A stretch of DNA of 64,000 bases from Pagrus major (Eukaryota > Chordata > Actinopteri > Spariformes > Sparidae), in assembly GCF_040436345.1 (NCBI RefSeq), contig NC_133224.1, positions 14,640,703 to 14,704,702 on the forward strand, read 5' to 3'. Made by a program: the position numbers and the translations under genes. Of this stretch, positions 12,020-43,035 are shown one piece after another. The first letter of the stretch is position 1, and every line of letters starts with the position of its first letter. The notes below the pieces were generated by a model that saw only the letters and a list, made by a program, of their open reading frames with translations, searched no databases and was not told the DNA's origin.

Positions 12020-15000
12020 CAAAATCCAAAATTGTTGGATTTTATTAGAAATATTTTCTAATACCAGTTTTACACCAAAATATGAGGTAAAACTGCTAAT
12101 AATCTGCAATGAGCTCCTTCCACATCGCCAGTGGATGAGTTTGTCCTTCTGTTTTTTTCCCCTTGTGTGTCACTTTCAGTGAGTAGAAAGCAGCAGATCA
12201 TATACCTCATCAGGACACATCCAGACAAAATGTGAAACTTGTCTTAAAAATATTCTGAAACAGAAGTGTCTAAGGAGTGAGACATCTCTCTTCTTTCTGA
12301 TATCTGAGAGTTGCACATGCACAGTACAGATGAGGCAGCTGACAGGCTCAGACCACGTGCAAGCCACAAACAACGGTTTCTTTTTTCATAACTTTGGCGT
12401 CTCTTTCAAACTTGCCACCGACTGAACGATGTCCAGAGCTGCTCGACAGAGACAGGTGGAAAGATATTACCAAGCCAGCAGCTTTAACTTCAACTCACGT
12501 CATAGCATTGAGCCTGAAGGGCTGTTGTGTTCACATCACAGCCGAGCTGGTGGCGATAAATACCTGTGACTACTGCAGGGTTAATTGACCTGGGAACAAA
12601 TCCTGATAATTTACATGCACAATGCACACAGAGGCCAGATGTCAGCGGGTGATAGTGGGTTTTTTGGCCAGTGTGAAAGGGTAGAACACCGCAACACCAG
12701 AGTTTGAGTTTGTGTAGCCTAAAGCATCTGCACTTGTGTCCTTACACAGAGTATGTTTTGGTCTTCAAGCTGGAGATTGTTATATGTTGCCAGCTTCCAG
12801 CTGTTTTTTGAGGATCTTTTATGTTGAGGTTCTAAAATGCAATCTAAGCTTTGTTTCACATGCCAGTTGTTAATAGTTTTTTCTTTCCAACACATTCATT
12901 CTGAGCACATCTTGCTGGAGCTTAAAGTCTCTCAACTAGTCACTATTAAAATTTGGTTCCTTAATTTCTAAGGCTGCCTCTTGCATAGTACATCTACATA
13001 TATAAAAGGTGTGATTATGCCTACTGCTTGCAGACTTCTTGCTTCAGTTGTATATTGCCTTTAATTAAAGGGAGTGCAGGACTCCAACACTCAGGCGTCG
13101 TTAAGTAGATGCAAGAATACCCTAACCAACTACATCGCGTGCTCCTAGTTGTACACTCACAATACAGAGCCAGGAGACGTCATTGTGTTCACACATGTAC
13201 ACAGATTTAGTATAAAAATCACAAAATAATACTCTGCGATAAACTTACAACAGTTGAAAATCTGCCACCAGCACATGACCCTACGTAAGGGGAAACTCAC
13301 TTAGTTGCTGGGTTTTGTTTGAATATATTTGGCCTTCATTAGACTTCCTAACACAGGAGGCTGCAGAGTTAGAAGGGAGTCACACAGGGCAGCAACACAA
13401 GCAAGCAGACAGGTTATTAGTAAATCCAGTGTAACTGTAATTATTTAAACCACTTATCACTGCATTGGAAACACATGTTGCCAATCCTAGATAATTTTTT
13501 ACGATCTGAAAACCCTTGGCACAGAATTTACTCTCATGTCATGGCATGTTGTTTTGATTGAATGCGATCGAGTGCAGTTCACCTTGTCGTGATGAGTACC
13601 AGACGCTCCGAAAGTCTTTGAACGCGCTTGATTTTGTTATAGCCAAAAACAAGTCCTCACTAAAAAAGTTTGAAAGGGTATGGGGCGGAGCGGACACTAG
13701 TTGCTATTTTGCCATTTTCAGTCTTGGATCGCAAATAATTTCAAATAATAAAGTTAGAATGAAATCAAAATAGCCAATCCTTAATTAAATTGTAGAATTG
13801 ACGTTTTGTTTACTCGCGGTGTCTCTGATGCCTTGCTTGGGTTGATGCCAATGGGTGACTTCAGATTTTATGATGGTGGTGGTTCTTTAAGGTTGTTAAT
13901 TAAAAAAAAAAAAAAAGCAGCAAACAGCTTTACCTGTGACAGCAATTTCTCCATCTATGGAATCGAATCAAATATGTATCCTGACATGACTGATCACATT
14001 GTTTGGTGTCATGGTGTCATTATGTTTTATGAGGCAGAAAATGCATTCAACACTTTGTTAGGCCTCAAGGATACACACAGTGTATTTTGGTGAGAAAAAC
14101 TGAATGTAAACCTGTTAAGTAGAAAAATCAAAAGGAGCCCTTTAATACAGAGAACACCTGGTTTACTGTTAAGGCAAGGGAGCATGCAATAAATCAGACT
14201 GATTTTATGAACCTACCACTGGAGAGCGAGGGACAATCATAAACAAAAACACTGAAAGTGGAAAAATCATCTTCAGTTCACCTTATCTGGGAAATTCTCT
14301 GTGTGTTCCTCATATCAACATTTAAAGAAAAAAGAAGAGTCTGGTAGTGTACTCAGTTCTGAAATTTTAAAGTTATGCACCAGCTTTAAATCAAGATTGA
14401 ACAACAACGTACCTCTGCAAGATGCAGTATGATGGGCCATTATTAAGGACAGTTTGGTTTATCACTTGGAGAATAATTTTCAGCTTCACTTCCAGATAAG
14501 TGGTTTAGATGGTTCAGTTAAAATTGGTGGTGGCTTTAGCAATGTAGTTAGTCATTAGAAGTCAACTTTAGCAGTGAGAAACAATGTTGAAAACATCATA
14601 AAAAAAGTCATAAAAAAGGTTTTTCCTTCAGTGAGCTGTCACTTTTGTTTATAAGCAACATTTAAGTTGAGACAGTCACTGTATTTTGCACTAGGCCTCT
14701 GCACAAGCTTGTTATTATTCTTGTTCTCTAAAGAGGATATCAGGGTGCATCACTGGCTTTTTCTTTGAAAAATCTCCATTTCATTTTGCTCATCGAGTGA
14801 TCGACACATCCAGCCAGTGCCCTTGTTGTGAATCAATTGAACTGCAGAAGTAGACGATCATTTCTTCATCAGACAACTGACTGACTAGTTAAAGGTATAC
14901 TATGCTGACTCCCAGGAGTGTGTGGCAGTGTCTATATCTGCAGAAACCCTGCACTCTGACTGCAGTTTCTTATTTTCTTAGTATTTTTCTGTGTTCAGGA

Positions 15001-16910
15001 CGTTCTGGTCTTCAACCTCTGAGCAGTGTTGTGTAGCCCCCAGGCAATGATGTGCACAGTGTGAGGTTGGCATTCTGAAAAAATGAAGCGACCAGGTTAC
15101 ATGGCCGCGTCCGTCTCTCTCCTCTTCCCTCGGGCCGTCATAAAGAGCTGCAGGTCTGTGTGTCTGTTTGACTGAGGGCAGGGCTGAGTGACACACACAC
15201 AAACCAAGATAAAGCAGACACAAAACCACAGACAGGATTACAGGATAAGTTTAGCATTAGTGCGCACGCTGTTTAAAGTGGGTGCACGAGCTGGACCATG
15301 TGTAGAGGGTGTAAGTAATGTCTTATTAAAATCAAATTGGAACCTCAGATATTCAAGAGATTTGGATTACGTCAAAGGAGCTATTGGAGCCTTTTTATAT
15401 TTTTCAGGCTGTTTTTATTAAAGTTTTAAAACGTCCCCAGCTACTTCAGTTGTTCAGGAGAATGCTGCAACACTCTTGTGCTGTGGAGCTTCAGAACTGT
15501 TTTGTGGACTTTCTGTCGGCACAGGTAGATAATGACTGAGTGTTTTTAAAAATTGTGGTGAACTTGTGGGTGTTTCTGTAGATGGCGCTCCTTCTCTTCA
15601 TTCACTCTCTAGCTTTCTGAACCACTGCTCTGCCTATGTCCGTCTCGCCTGTTGAGGAGGGGACGACGTTGATTAATGTGTTTACAAACGGCAACCTATA
15701 AATCCTGCATAGTATGTCTCTAACCTCTCACTCCAGGTGTTGAAGTTATTTTAGATTTAAGTTGGTGATATTTGAGGTGCTTCTGAGAGTGACAGGAAGA
15801 ACTCAAAAAAGGTAAAAACACTATAAGCTATACTCATACTGTGAATACAAAGCTGGCTGCTTGGGTCTTCAGCAATAAAGCCTATATGTGGGAACATTTT
15901 GGATCCATTTTATCTGACTGAGCGAGTGAAGCAGTAGATTCTGTGGACGAAGTGGGGTCACGTATGTAAATTCATTATTTTGGCCAGTTAAGTTATTCTT
16001 TGCAAGTCATGTTTTCAGTTTACAAGCCCTTAGAAGGTAGTGAAGTCGGACAGGCTGAACTATTGTGAAAAGAGTTGTACCTTACCTACCTGAAGCTGCC
16101 AGCAGAGGACGTCAGAGCTCTTTGTCTGAGGCAGAGCTGCTTGTCGACTCACTGAGGACCTCTCCATTCTGTTCATCAGCCTCTCTGACATCCATTATCA
16201 GTTAGTGGAAAACCAATTCACTCTAACTTATTTTTCTTTTAGCTTCTACACAATTATTCCCCAATAGATAAGATTGATGCAGTGGGGAGGAGCCCGGTGG
16301 TGAGACCCCTTACTGATGTTAGTTCCTCATTGAAAAGTTATCGTTCCTTTTGCCTCCCACGCTGTTTTCTCAGAGCTTCTCCATTTGCTGCCTGTAAATC
16401 AGCAGCACATACATTAAGGCAGATTGAAACATCTTAAGCAGCTGCATGTCCAGTCATTGGTTTCACTATTATTATTATTATTATTATTATATAGTGGATG
16501 TTCACTACACAAAGTGGCTTAATTTCAAAAGTAAAAACTACATCAATCAAGTAAACATCCATTTTAGAAATCTCCCCCAACCTGCCAAGCTAAAGGCTAT
16601 CAGCCCAAAATACACAGTATGTGTTATTATTCCTATAAAGGGAAACAATCACTTCCTGCAGAATTAAGAGACACATTTCTTCCTTCATTCCACTCAGAAA
16701 TACTTACAAATTGAAGATAAATTGACGTTTTAGACCAAATCCCATGTTGCTAGCTATCCTTTGTCAAGCTTCATATAAGCAGCTGGTGCTGGCAATTTCA
16801 ATAACCCATTCTTTTCTGGTTACTAAAGGCACATGGCAAGGTTGACTGCTGTGTATTTCTGTTTTATCCATTGAGCCCTTTATTCTTTTTTGTAAAAGGA
16901 GGCATAACAA
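12020..16910. other. Intergenic DNA, no gene seen
   Basis: I find no exon with recognisable protein similarity on either strand. Only short non-conserved ORFs occur, and there is an (ATT)n run at about 16465-16489. Some stretches, for example from 14892, begin like other short repeats but lack a clear partner end. Confidence 0.5.
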
Positions 16911-16911
16911 A

Positions 16912-16970
16912 CGTACGGAAGAGGATCAGGTCCACTGAAAAATTTAAGGTCTGACTTTAAAATTCTGAGT
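16912..16970 (+). mobile_element. MITE family C, copy 2 (left end only)
   Basis: Starts GTACGGAAGAGGATCAGG, followed by TCCACTGAAAAA and a CTGACTTTAAAATTCTGA word, as in the other copies. It is directly abutted or interrupted by a family B MITE at 16971. Confidence 0.55.
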
Positions 16971-17276
16971 TTAAAGGTGCAATATGTAAAAATCACAGCA
17001 GTGATGAGAGTAACTGCTGCCAGCCGTAGCTGCTCAGTTAGCCGTGCAGCTAGCAGCTCGGCGCACAGGGGGAGTATTGGTGTTTACATCGCAACCACAG
17101 GAGCTTTGGACCGGGACAGGCCAGGGCTAGCTGGTTAGCGTGCTAACTTCAGTAGACATCTATCATCACATTACATAGACATTATATTGTCAGACTGTTA
17201 TTCCTTCACATTCTGTTGATCATTTTGGTAATTATTTTCATGTTTTCAACAGAAATTCTTACGTATTGCACCTTTA
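16971..17276. mobile_element. MITE family B, copy 1
   Basis: Inverted termini: TTAAAGGTGCAATATGTAAA on the left and CTTACGTATTGCACCTTTA on the right. The family B copy at 59016-59249 shares the ends and the right interior. No ORF. About 306 bp. Confidence 0.75.
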
Positions 17277-17279
17277 CAG

Positions 17280-18675
17280 TCAGATTGTATTGCATTGCTT
17301 CACCACACACAGCCAGGTAGCTCTCTAGATATTCTTTGCATACAGGCTGTCCATCAGAATGCTTTCCTTTTTGCCTTTGCCTGATTTTGAGTTTCTGTCA
17401 CTGTCTTTTAACTTTAAACACAATGGGGGTGAAACACTAGTTTTGCCTGTACTGCTGTTCAAGGAAAACACTTCATGTTTGTTCCCAGTGTCCTCAGCCA
17501 ACAATGACACATCAGTATTTGCTGTTAAAATTGCAGAACCTGCACATCTGTAATGATATGCAGAAAAATCAACAGAGACTGTAGAGTCTATTTTTGCTAA
17601 GCTTTAGCAGCTCCATTATTTTAATATACAACACCCAGAGGAAGAATAATTTCAAATGTGCATTTTCAGAACTTGTGAAATATGAATAATGAGTCAGCTA
17701 GCTAAACAGAACACCACAGATGTTTATATTGAGCACTATATTTTGTAATCAGATCTATTTTGGTGACAGGAACAGAGTGTACAAATATGCGCATGTATTT
17801 TATGCTCACTGTGTCACACTTGTACAAGTTAGAGACTACAGAACCATGTTTTAGTATGACAATCTTTTACAGAAACTTTGAATTCACTCTGCAAATGATC
17901 TATTTGTAAATAAATGTCATTTTCTACATCGCTCAGTGTCTGTGCTGTCATTGATGCCTCCGTTACTGATCTGTCCAGATGTTGCAGGATGTAATAACAA
18001 TTAATCTTTCTCATCCTCTGTGTTTTTTGTCTCTTGATTTAACAATGGCCCATAGTCCTTCTATTTTATTTATTTGTGACATGTTTTAAGATACACTACA
18101 TACTTTTGTTTATAGATATAGCAGACACAGCTCAGCCCTGTTACATTCTACAACAAGGTCATTTTGGGTACACTGTTTGTTTTGGACAAACTGATTTTGT
18201 CCAAAATCAGTTTGTCCAAACCTAACCACCACAAAACTATCACATTGATGCTACACAGACTGGGGAGGTTGCCCACTCCCAAGGAAAGACCAGCTTTTAA
18301 ACTAAAAGAGTGAATAATTCCTAACTCTACCACTAAACAAATAGAGATTCTACATTCTTCTTTACTAATTGTAATAAGATATATCCTTGTAACTTTTAAA
18401 TATATACTACTATAGAAACAATTAACCATACCTGATCAGTTGGTGTTAGTATCGTCACGTTAGAAATGCAATATAAAACTTAAATGAATAACGCAGGCTT
18501 GCAAAGTGTTGGAACAAATTAATTTTCTTTACTTTGAACAAGAATATTGACTGAATGTGATGAAAATAATGGCAGATTAATAAACAGTTACTTTATAATG
18601 ATTTCAATGTGGGCTGCAAAGGTAGTAGCATTTAATGTCCGGTCAACCTTGGTATGCACGCAGATTAACTATCCC
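17280..18675. other. Intergenic DNA with one perfect hairpin
   Basis: No gene recognised. The only strong local structure is the 19-bp inverted repeat at 18181-18220. Confidence 0.5.
18181..18220. repeat. Perfect 19-bp inverted repeat, 2-nt loop
   Basis: Arms 18181-18199 and 18202-18220 are exact reverse complements (TTTGGACAAACTGATTTTG), separated by TC. It is not near a recognised gene end. Confidence 0.9.
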
Positions 18676-19850
18676 TGAGGCCAAATGTATAAAACTGTAT
18701 TCTGTTGTAGAAATTTGTGTACACACAAAACTGGAAACATGCATATGTAGTCTTTTCGTCAGATTTATAAAACCCTGCGTACATCTGGTCCCACGTGTTT
18801 TTTCTTCATACATCACAATCATCCTGAAATCTGTGTCTGACCATCCCCACAATTTACTATAAATGGCTCTAAACACGCCCCCAATTACCTTGTTTGCATT
18901 TAAAGGGTGAAAATGTAGTTTTATTGTTGAGGACAAATGTTATAAAGCAAAGATGCAGCTGAAGAACAGGAAGCGTAATTTTACAGACCATTAAGTCATG
19001 ATTGATCAAAAGAGTTTTATTTGGAGGCTTCAGTTCTGGCTTCAGCAACAAAATGAAGCGAGTGAAATGGCAGAAAGTGACAGAAGTGGTGAACGCTGCG
19101 AGTTCAGAGTCACTTTGGAGGAGTTAAAAAAACTGGTGTGATTTCAAGCCAGAGGCCAAGAGAGAGTACCTGGAGGAGGAGAGGGGATCCCCGCACTCTC
19201 CCTGCCTGATGATGTCATCATCATGGGCCAGATCATCAGTACGGTCCTTGAAAACTCGCTCTAGCCTGAATTGCACATTGGCAGTGTCCTCCAGCAACGC
19301 CAAAGCAGCCATTGTGTCATGTAGCACAGCCATTAAGCACTGCTACAGCCCTTATATAGTGCCGGTTACACCTGAAGATATTCTTACTCCCCTATAATAC
19401 AGGCAATAACCTTCATTTATGTATGTAAAGATCATGTATTTATTTGCTTATTTACATAAGGATCATTATCATTATAATGATATTAATGCACACTGACAAA
19501 CATATTTACAGAGGACAGTAAAAACAAAGTTAACAACTCGTGCACCACTGTGTAATCATAGTGAAGGTTTTTTAAACTATAGATGTAACCCTGTAACACA
19601 ATTTAATGAAAATAACACAGCTCGAAATAAAATGTCACCCTAATTCACACTTCTCTTACCATTTTTGACATCGTACAACATCACAGTAATCACACTGAAA
19701 TAACTGCGTGCATAGTACCCATGGTGTTAAAGATGTGTACCAGGGGCACATTCTCTCCCTCTGTGAATTTTTATACATTCGGAAATCTGTGTGGAAAGTG
19801 GTGTAAGTACATTTTTCTTGTGTACGCATGGTTTATACATTTGCCCCCTG
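18676..19850 (+). mobile_element. Decayed PIF/Harbinger-like DNA element
   Basis: The left end contains GGCCAAATGTATAAA and the right end, in reverse complement, reads GGGGGCAAATGTATAAA. Subterminal TGCGTACA-type words resemble those of fish Harbinger elements. The interior on the plus strand from about 19053 to 19190 encodes, in three successive frames, pieces resembling the Myb/SANT-like accessory protein of these elements: WQKVTEVVNA, then LEELKK, then DFKPEAKRE. No transposase is seen, so this is a non-autonomous or decayed copy of about 1.2 kb. Confidence 0.6.
19053..19190 (+). pseudogene. Broken Myb-like ORF of the Harbinger-like element
   Basis: The conserved order W..VTE.VNA.SSE, (V/L)EELKK, W.DFK.EAK is present, but it moves between frames at two points and is ended by TAA in the first frame. 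This is a recognition of pattern from the known family of Harbinger-linked Myb-like proteins, and a profile search would settle it. Confidence 0.5.
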
Positions 19851-20595
19851 GTGTTATCTGCCAGGCTCCACCAGTTTGGAAAGGGGGCTTTTCAGAATCC
19901 CCTGTGTGTGTGCTAGGTCCACTACAGGAGAGGGGACTTCACACTGTAGTATTACTTACAGTCCTTTTGACTCAAAGCCATTGAAGCAAACAGTCAATAT
20001 CAATCAAAGATGGGGTCTGATTATTCCCAAACTGTAGAACAGACCTCATCTCCATCCTGTGGGAGTGGTAGTTGTCCTTTTGGCCCAGATAATGTCACCA
20101 GGCCTCTACTGTAAATTACTTTGAGCTGTTAACAGTCATTTGCATGAAGTCAAGGTGCTGCCTGATAAAATGCCTAAAAGAAGAAACCACTAATTAATTT
20201 ATTGTTCCTTTTCTTTTGCACTGCCAGTTTTACATATTGATTATTTTAATGGGTCATGGTGGATGACATATGTGATTTTGGCACGTAAAACAATGTTGTA
20301 ACAATTCAAAGTTTTGAATGTTACCGGCCTCTCTCCTGTCTCAAACAAAGAAAAGAGAGGACAGAGTCCTGATTGGTTGTACAACCGTAACCACACCCCA
20401 AATCCTGCAAAGATAAAACAACTGGAAATGTGGGTTTAGCACTCTTAGGCTCCTATGCTTTTGATTCGTTTGTTTGACGCTTATGCTCATATACTCCTTT
20501 TTTTCTTTTAGTACCTGAGTTTTTACTCTTATTTTTGTAGTCACGTTTCAACGCTAACCGATCCTATTACAATTGTATTACAAGTTTTATACACC
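19851..20595. other. Intergenic DNA, no gene seen
   Basis: No recognisable feature lies between the Harbinger-like element and the gypsy fragment. No LTR could be identified here. Confidence 0.5.
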
Positions 20596-20607
20596 ATGGT
20601 GTTTTTT

Positions 20608-21125
20608 GTCAGCATCGTGGAGGATAAGGTACAAGCTGTGAAGGACTGGCCTACAGTCTGCTCACCCTGCTCTGTGCAGGACCTGAAGAGCTTCCTGGGC
20701 TTGGCCTCCTACTACAGAAGGTTCGTTAGGGGGTTCTCCTGCATAGCTGCACCCCTATTTCGCCTGCTGCAAAAAGGGGAAGTTTTTTTGTGGACAGAGG
20801 AGTGCCAAACAGCGTTCACTTCACTACAGAGATCCCTGGTGGAGGCCCCCCGATTCTTTCCCCACCTGATCCCACCCTGCCCTTCATCCTCGACAGATGC
20901 CAGCAGTTTTGGCTCAGGTGCTGGGCTGGCCCAGGTGACACCAGAGGGTGAGAGAGTGGTGGCGTACCACAGCAGGACATTCAACAAGGCAGAACGTCGC
21001 TACTGTGTTACCAGGCAGGGGCTGCTTGCTGTGGTCAGTGCCATACAGAATTTCAAGTATTACCTTGGGGGCCTTCACTTCACAGTCAGGACTGACCACT
21101 TGGCCTTGCAGTGGCTCATGTCTTT
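20608..21125 (+). mobile_element. Ty3/gypsy pol fragment (RT C-terminus and RNase H)
   Basis: The frame from 20596 to 21138 is open for 180 codons. It begins with the RT thumb/connection phrase KVQAVKDWP, then FLGLASYYRRFVRGFS and a WTEECQTAF block. The RNase H part has TDASSFGSGAGLAQ, the SRTFNKAERRYCVTR block and RTDHLALQWL. The Glu expected after CVTR (usual RELLAV-type motif) is replaced: the sequence reads RQGLLAVV, so the RNase H active site is probably broken. The upstream RT core, protease, integrase and LTRs are not seen. This is a fragment of an endogenous retrotransposon, not a host gene. Confidence 0.88.
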
Positions 21126-21139
21126 CAGAGTTACATGAG

Positions 21140-24100
21140 ACTTACATTAAGGAGCCTTCTCATGTTATCACTGGAGTTCCGGCCCTTAACAAACCCCTCC
21201 TCCCCCCCTCAGGTCTGAGAAAAATGAACACATAAGGTCTACGGCATTATCAGGCTGTTCAGATTTAGCTCAGTGAGGCTTTACCTAGACACAAAAATGC
21301 TAACTTCAGTATGCTAACAATGACACTGCTAGCGTGGTAATGTTTAGCTTATTAGCCTGTCATGTCACACTTTTAATTACTCTGCACTGGCTCACTGCTG
21401 CTGCTAGCATTAAGTCACTAATCTCTGCCAGGGCACTCACCTACCTGAATATCCAGGCTTATGAGCCTTTGTCTTTCAGTACAATCTTCCATTGAATGAC
21501 CACTGGTCCTGCTCTCAATTTGAGAAAAAAAAACCTTAATTCAAACTTTTCTCATTGTTGTAAGGTGAGGTGCAGGATAGCCTGGTGGAAGATAAAACAT
21601 CACGCTGGCAGGGAGTTTTGAGGAAAAAATAGTCAGACTTTTATTAATAGTCTCAAACAAACATATTACAAAGAAAACATCCTTCACACAGCTCTGGTGC
21701 TACTCTTCAAAAAAAAAAAAAAAAACTCAGCCGCTTCCCCCCTCCTTCCACTCACATATATACAAGGTGAGTCCGCCTTTCTAGTTCCAACTGGCCTATC
21801 AGAGCAGATCTCTACAATGGAGAGTTGAGAAGGTTAAATAACCAATACACATAGTTTTCTAAATTTTACACATACTAGCAAGATCTAAATTAATTCTTGC
21901 ACATGTTAAGAGAATTACTGTACATTCAAAACAAACAAATCAAGTGTACATCACTCAGTATTTTATCTCAATTACCTGAAATTTCCTCAGACATCCACTA
22001 TCCAATCAGACATGAGCATACGCCTACTCATACACCACATAAAAGGGCTTCTCTTGAGGCGCGCCTCCTCTTTCCTCACCAGCACAAGATGGCCACCACA
22101 AAGGACCCAAACTCTGGCAAGTTATTGTCTTGATTATAGCATGTTTTTAATATAATTTGAGGAATAAACTTCTTCCCTTCTCCAACTCTAATGTTGAGTA
22201 CAATCCTTTGTATTTCTCAAGAATGTTTTGGAACATAATTTAAATAAAGAAAACCGAAAACTGTGTGTGGGAGTATGTCAACCTTCCTGAACAAAAAAAA
22301 AAGGGTTAAGCAAACAGTGAGGGAGCTGGTGCTTCATCACAGTGTGCTACCTCATGGTGGAATGAGTAACCAAATACTAAAAAAACTAAAAAATATATTT
22401 GAATTCGTGGTCAAAGGTTTACATACTTGTAAAGGACATGTATATCATGGCAGTCTTGAATTTCAATGATTTCTAGATCTCTCATTTGTCTGTGATGGAA
22501 TGAGTGGAACACAAACTACTTTGTCACAAAAAACAGTCATGAAGTTTACTTTACAAGTGTATGTAAACTTTTGACCACAACTGTATGTGTTAATGTGCAG
22601 TTGTATAGCTGTTACAGCTTTAAGTCTGAGGTCAGCAATTTTATTGTTTGTTATTGTCTGTATTTTCCTGACCATCTTTGACCATTATGTCTTCCTTCTT
22701 GTTGTTTAATGTTGCCATTTAACATTAAAACTCTAGAATAATAGAAAAATAATGCATGATGATGCATTATTTTTGCTAGATTTGACCCCCACATGTTCGA
22801 AACAAACCACAGCTCCAGTTGCATGGATGGGGAAATGGCTGTCGGTAATGTAAGTTATACACACAGAGGATATACTGAAACCACTGGTGTGGTCCTTTAA
22901 ATCGAGTCTTTCAGGATTCACTTGTCATAAAAGAAAAATTAAAAAGTCTTTAAAAGGGTCATATGGTACTGCACTTTATCTACACAATTTTTCGCTTCAT
23001 TAAAATATTACCACCCCGTATCATTCATTTCAGTCTACTACTACAAATACAAATACAAGTTTGGAGGTTTCTTATTTGTGAGACATTTAAATGGATTTAA
23101 TCAATGTTCAATAAGATTTCAAATGATTTTCAGAAAGATACAAAAGAATAACCACAGAAAGCCAGCGGCTGTATGTAACTCTTGAAAACCTGTAAATTTA
23201 AAAAAAAACAAAAAAAACTGACTCGATAGAAAAGATTTTGAGTTGTAGAAGATAACGTTTTTACAAATTCTGTGAGGTATTGTGAGAAACGAGTAACACT
23301 GAAGTTACACATAATTAACCTCGTTTGTATTACAAGTACAATTTTTGGTTCTGTCACTGAAGTACATGTGTGACTTGGTTTGATATAAGTGATATACAAC
23401 CACTGGCTTTGACATTTTTTCTAATCATTTAAAATGTTCAAAATCTTATTGACCCTTAATTAACCCTGAAAAGTTAATTTGTGCTAACGGGACAGTATTT
23501 GGTTGACATTTACTTGTAGTGATACTTGGTACGGCTAGATAATTTTAAAATAGAACTCAATCATAACTGCACTGGAATCCGTGCTATGCTAAAATAGCAT
23601 TAATTCTGTGTTAAGGACGGAAAAGTGATTAGGTTATTATTCGCATACTGTATATAATTCAGTCATAGTTTAGTGATTGTCAGTGATTGAATTCCCGTAG
23701 CACACAAAGGTTAACATTAAAGATGATATCCAGCCATTTCAATCAATGTACCATTTCTTTTATAAAATGTATAACTATAAATTGGATATAATGACCCTAA
23801 CCCCTACCCTAACCCATTCCTTCCTGCAGTGAGAAAAAAATGTATACAAATTATTTTCAGTCACTGAAAAGAAGAAAATGAGTATTTGAGGATATATCAG
23901 AAATGCTCCATTGAACGGGCAGGCTACTGTACATGACTGACTGACAGATGAGCCGGCAGAGGCACAGAAGGCACAGCACTTAGGTATTTAGGCGTAGTGC
24001 TAATTGCGTAATTGCTAGGCGAGTCGATAATGCAGGTCACATGATGACCACTGACCCAAAAAAACAAACCACCTTCCCCAGAGGCTATTGAATATTTAAA

Positions 24101-24326
24101 AAGGAATGTCTGTTGTCCTGGACTGTGTCCAAAAACAATCAGTTACTTTTTCCAACATGATCAATACTTGATAGGGTGCTCAGTAAAAGTAGATTTTGGA
24201 CAATTGACATTACAATTTTGTGTTCATATGGACATTACATTTAAATCGTATGGTTGGAACTCATGAGGCAAACATTTTTCAACAGGTAACAGGGTTAGGG
24301 TTAGTACCTGACAGAGTGTCAGGGTT
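21140..24326. other. Intergenic DNA and acox3 3' flank
   Basis: Apart from a Tc1-type MITE at 22404-22585 and a short telomere-like patch near 23793-23816, I see no gene. The acox3 3' UTR (minus strand) must occupy the right end below 24327, but its polyadenylation site was not resolved. Confidence 0.5.
22404..22585. mobile_element. Tc1/mariner-type MITE, complete
   Basis: About 180 bp with inverted ends containing GTGGTCAAAGGTTTACATAC on the left and GTATGTAAACTTTTGACCAC on the right. No transposase. The left half recurs, diverged, at 42974-43035. Confidence 0.75.
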
Positions 24327-42711
<18,385 letters not shown>

Positions 42712-42744
42712 CTTCTCCTTAGACTAAAGGGGACTGAATTAAAA

Positions 42745-42906
42745 GTAGAGAAGTATTATCAGCAAATTGCACTCAAAGTATCAAAAGTAAAAGTATTCTT
42801 TCTGCAGACAAATTGCCTGTGTACCTAACATTTGTATTTTACATGATTCGATTTTTAATATTGATGCAACAACACAGCATTATACTGTTGTAGCTATAGT
42901 TTTTAC
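42745..42906 (+). mobile_element. Fragment of hAT MITE family E
   Basis: Contains AGTATTATCAGCAAATTGCA, AAAGTATCAAAAGTAAAAGT and TACTGTTGTAGCT, interior words of the common fish hAT MITE that begins CAGTGGTGGAAGAAG. Fragmentary; neither terminus is present. A better-preserved copy starts at 50233. Confidence 0.6.
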
Positions 42907-42973
42907 AAACAGAGATTAGATTGATTAATGGTTGTCAAGTTAGGGGTCACGTCCCTCCAAAGGGCCACCAGAT

Positions 42974-43035
42974 ACAGTCATGGTCAAAAGTTTACAAACA
43001 CTTGTGAAGAAAATGTATATCATGGCAGTCTTCAG
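42974..43035 (+). mobile_element. Half copy of the Tc1-type MITE
   Basis: CAGTCATGGTCAAAAGTTTA then ATATCATGGCAGTCTTCAG matches the left half of the element at 22404-22585, with divergence. The right terminus is missing. Confidence 0.6.

Noticed and set aside
19124..19333. Minus-strand 69-codon ORF in the Harbinger-like element
   Set aside because: Family-like motifs are on the plus strand, and this frame resembles nothing I know.
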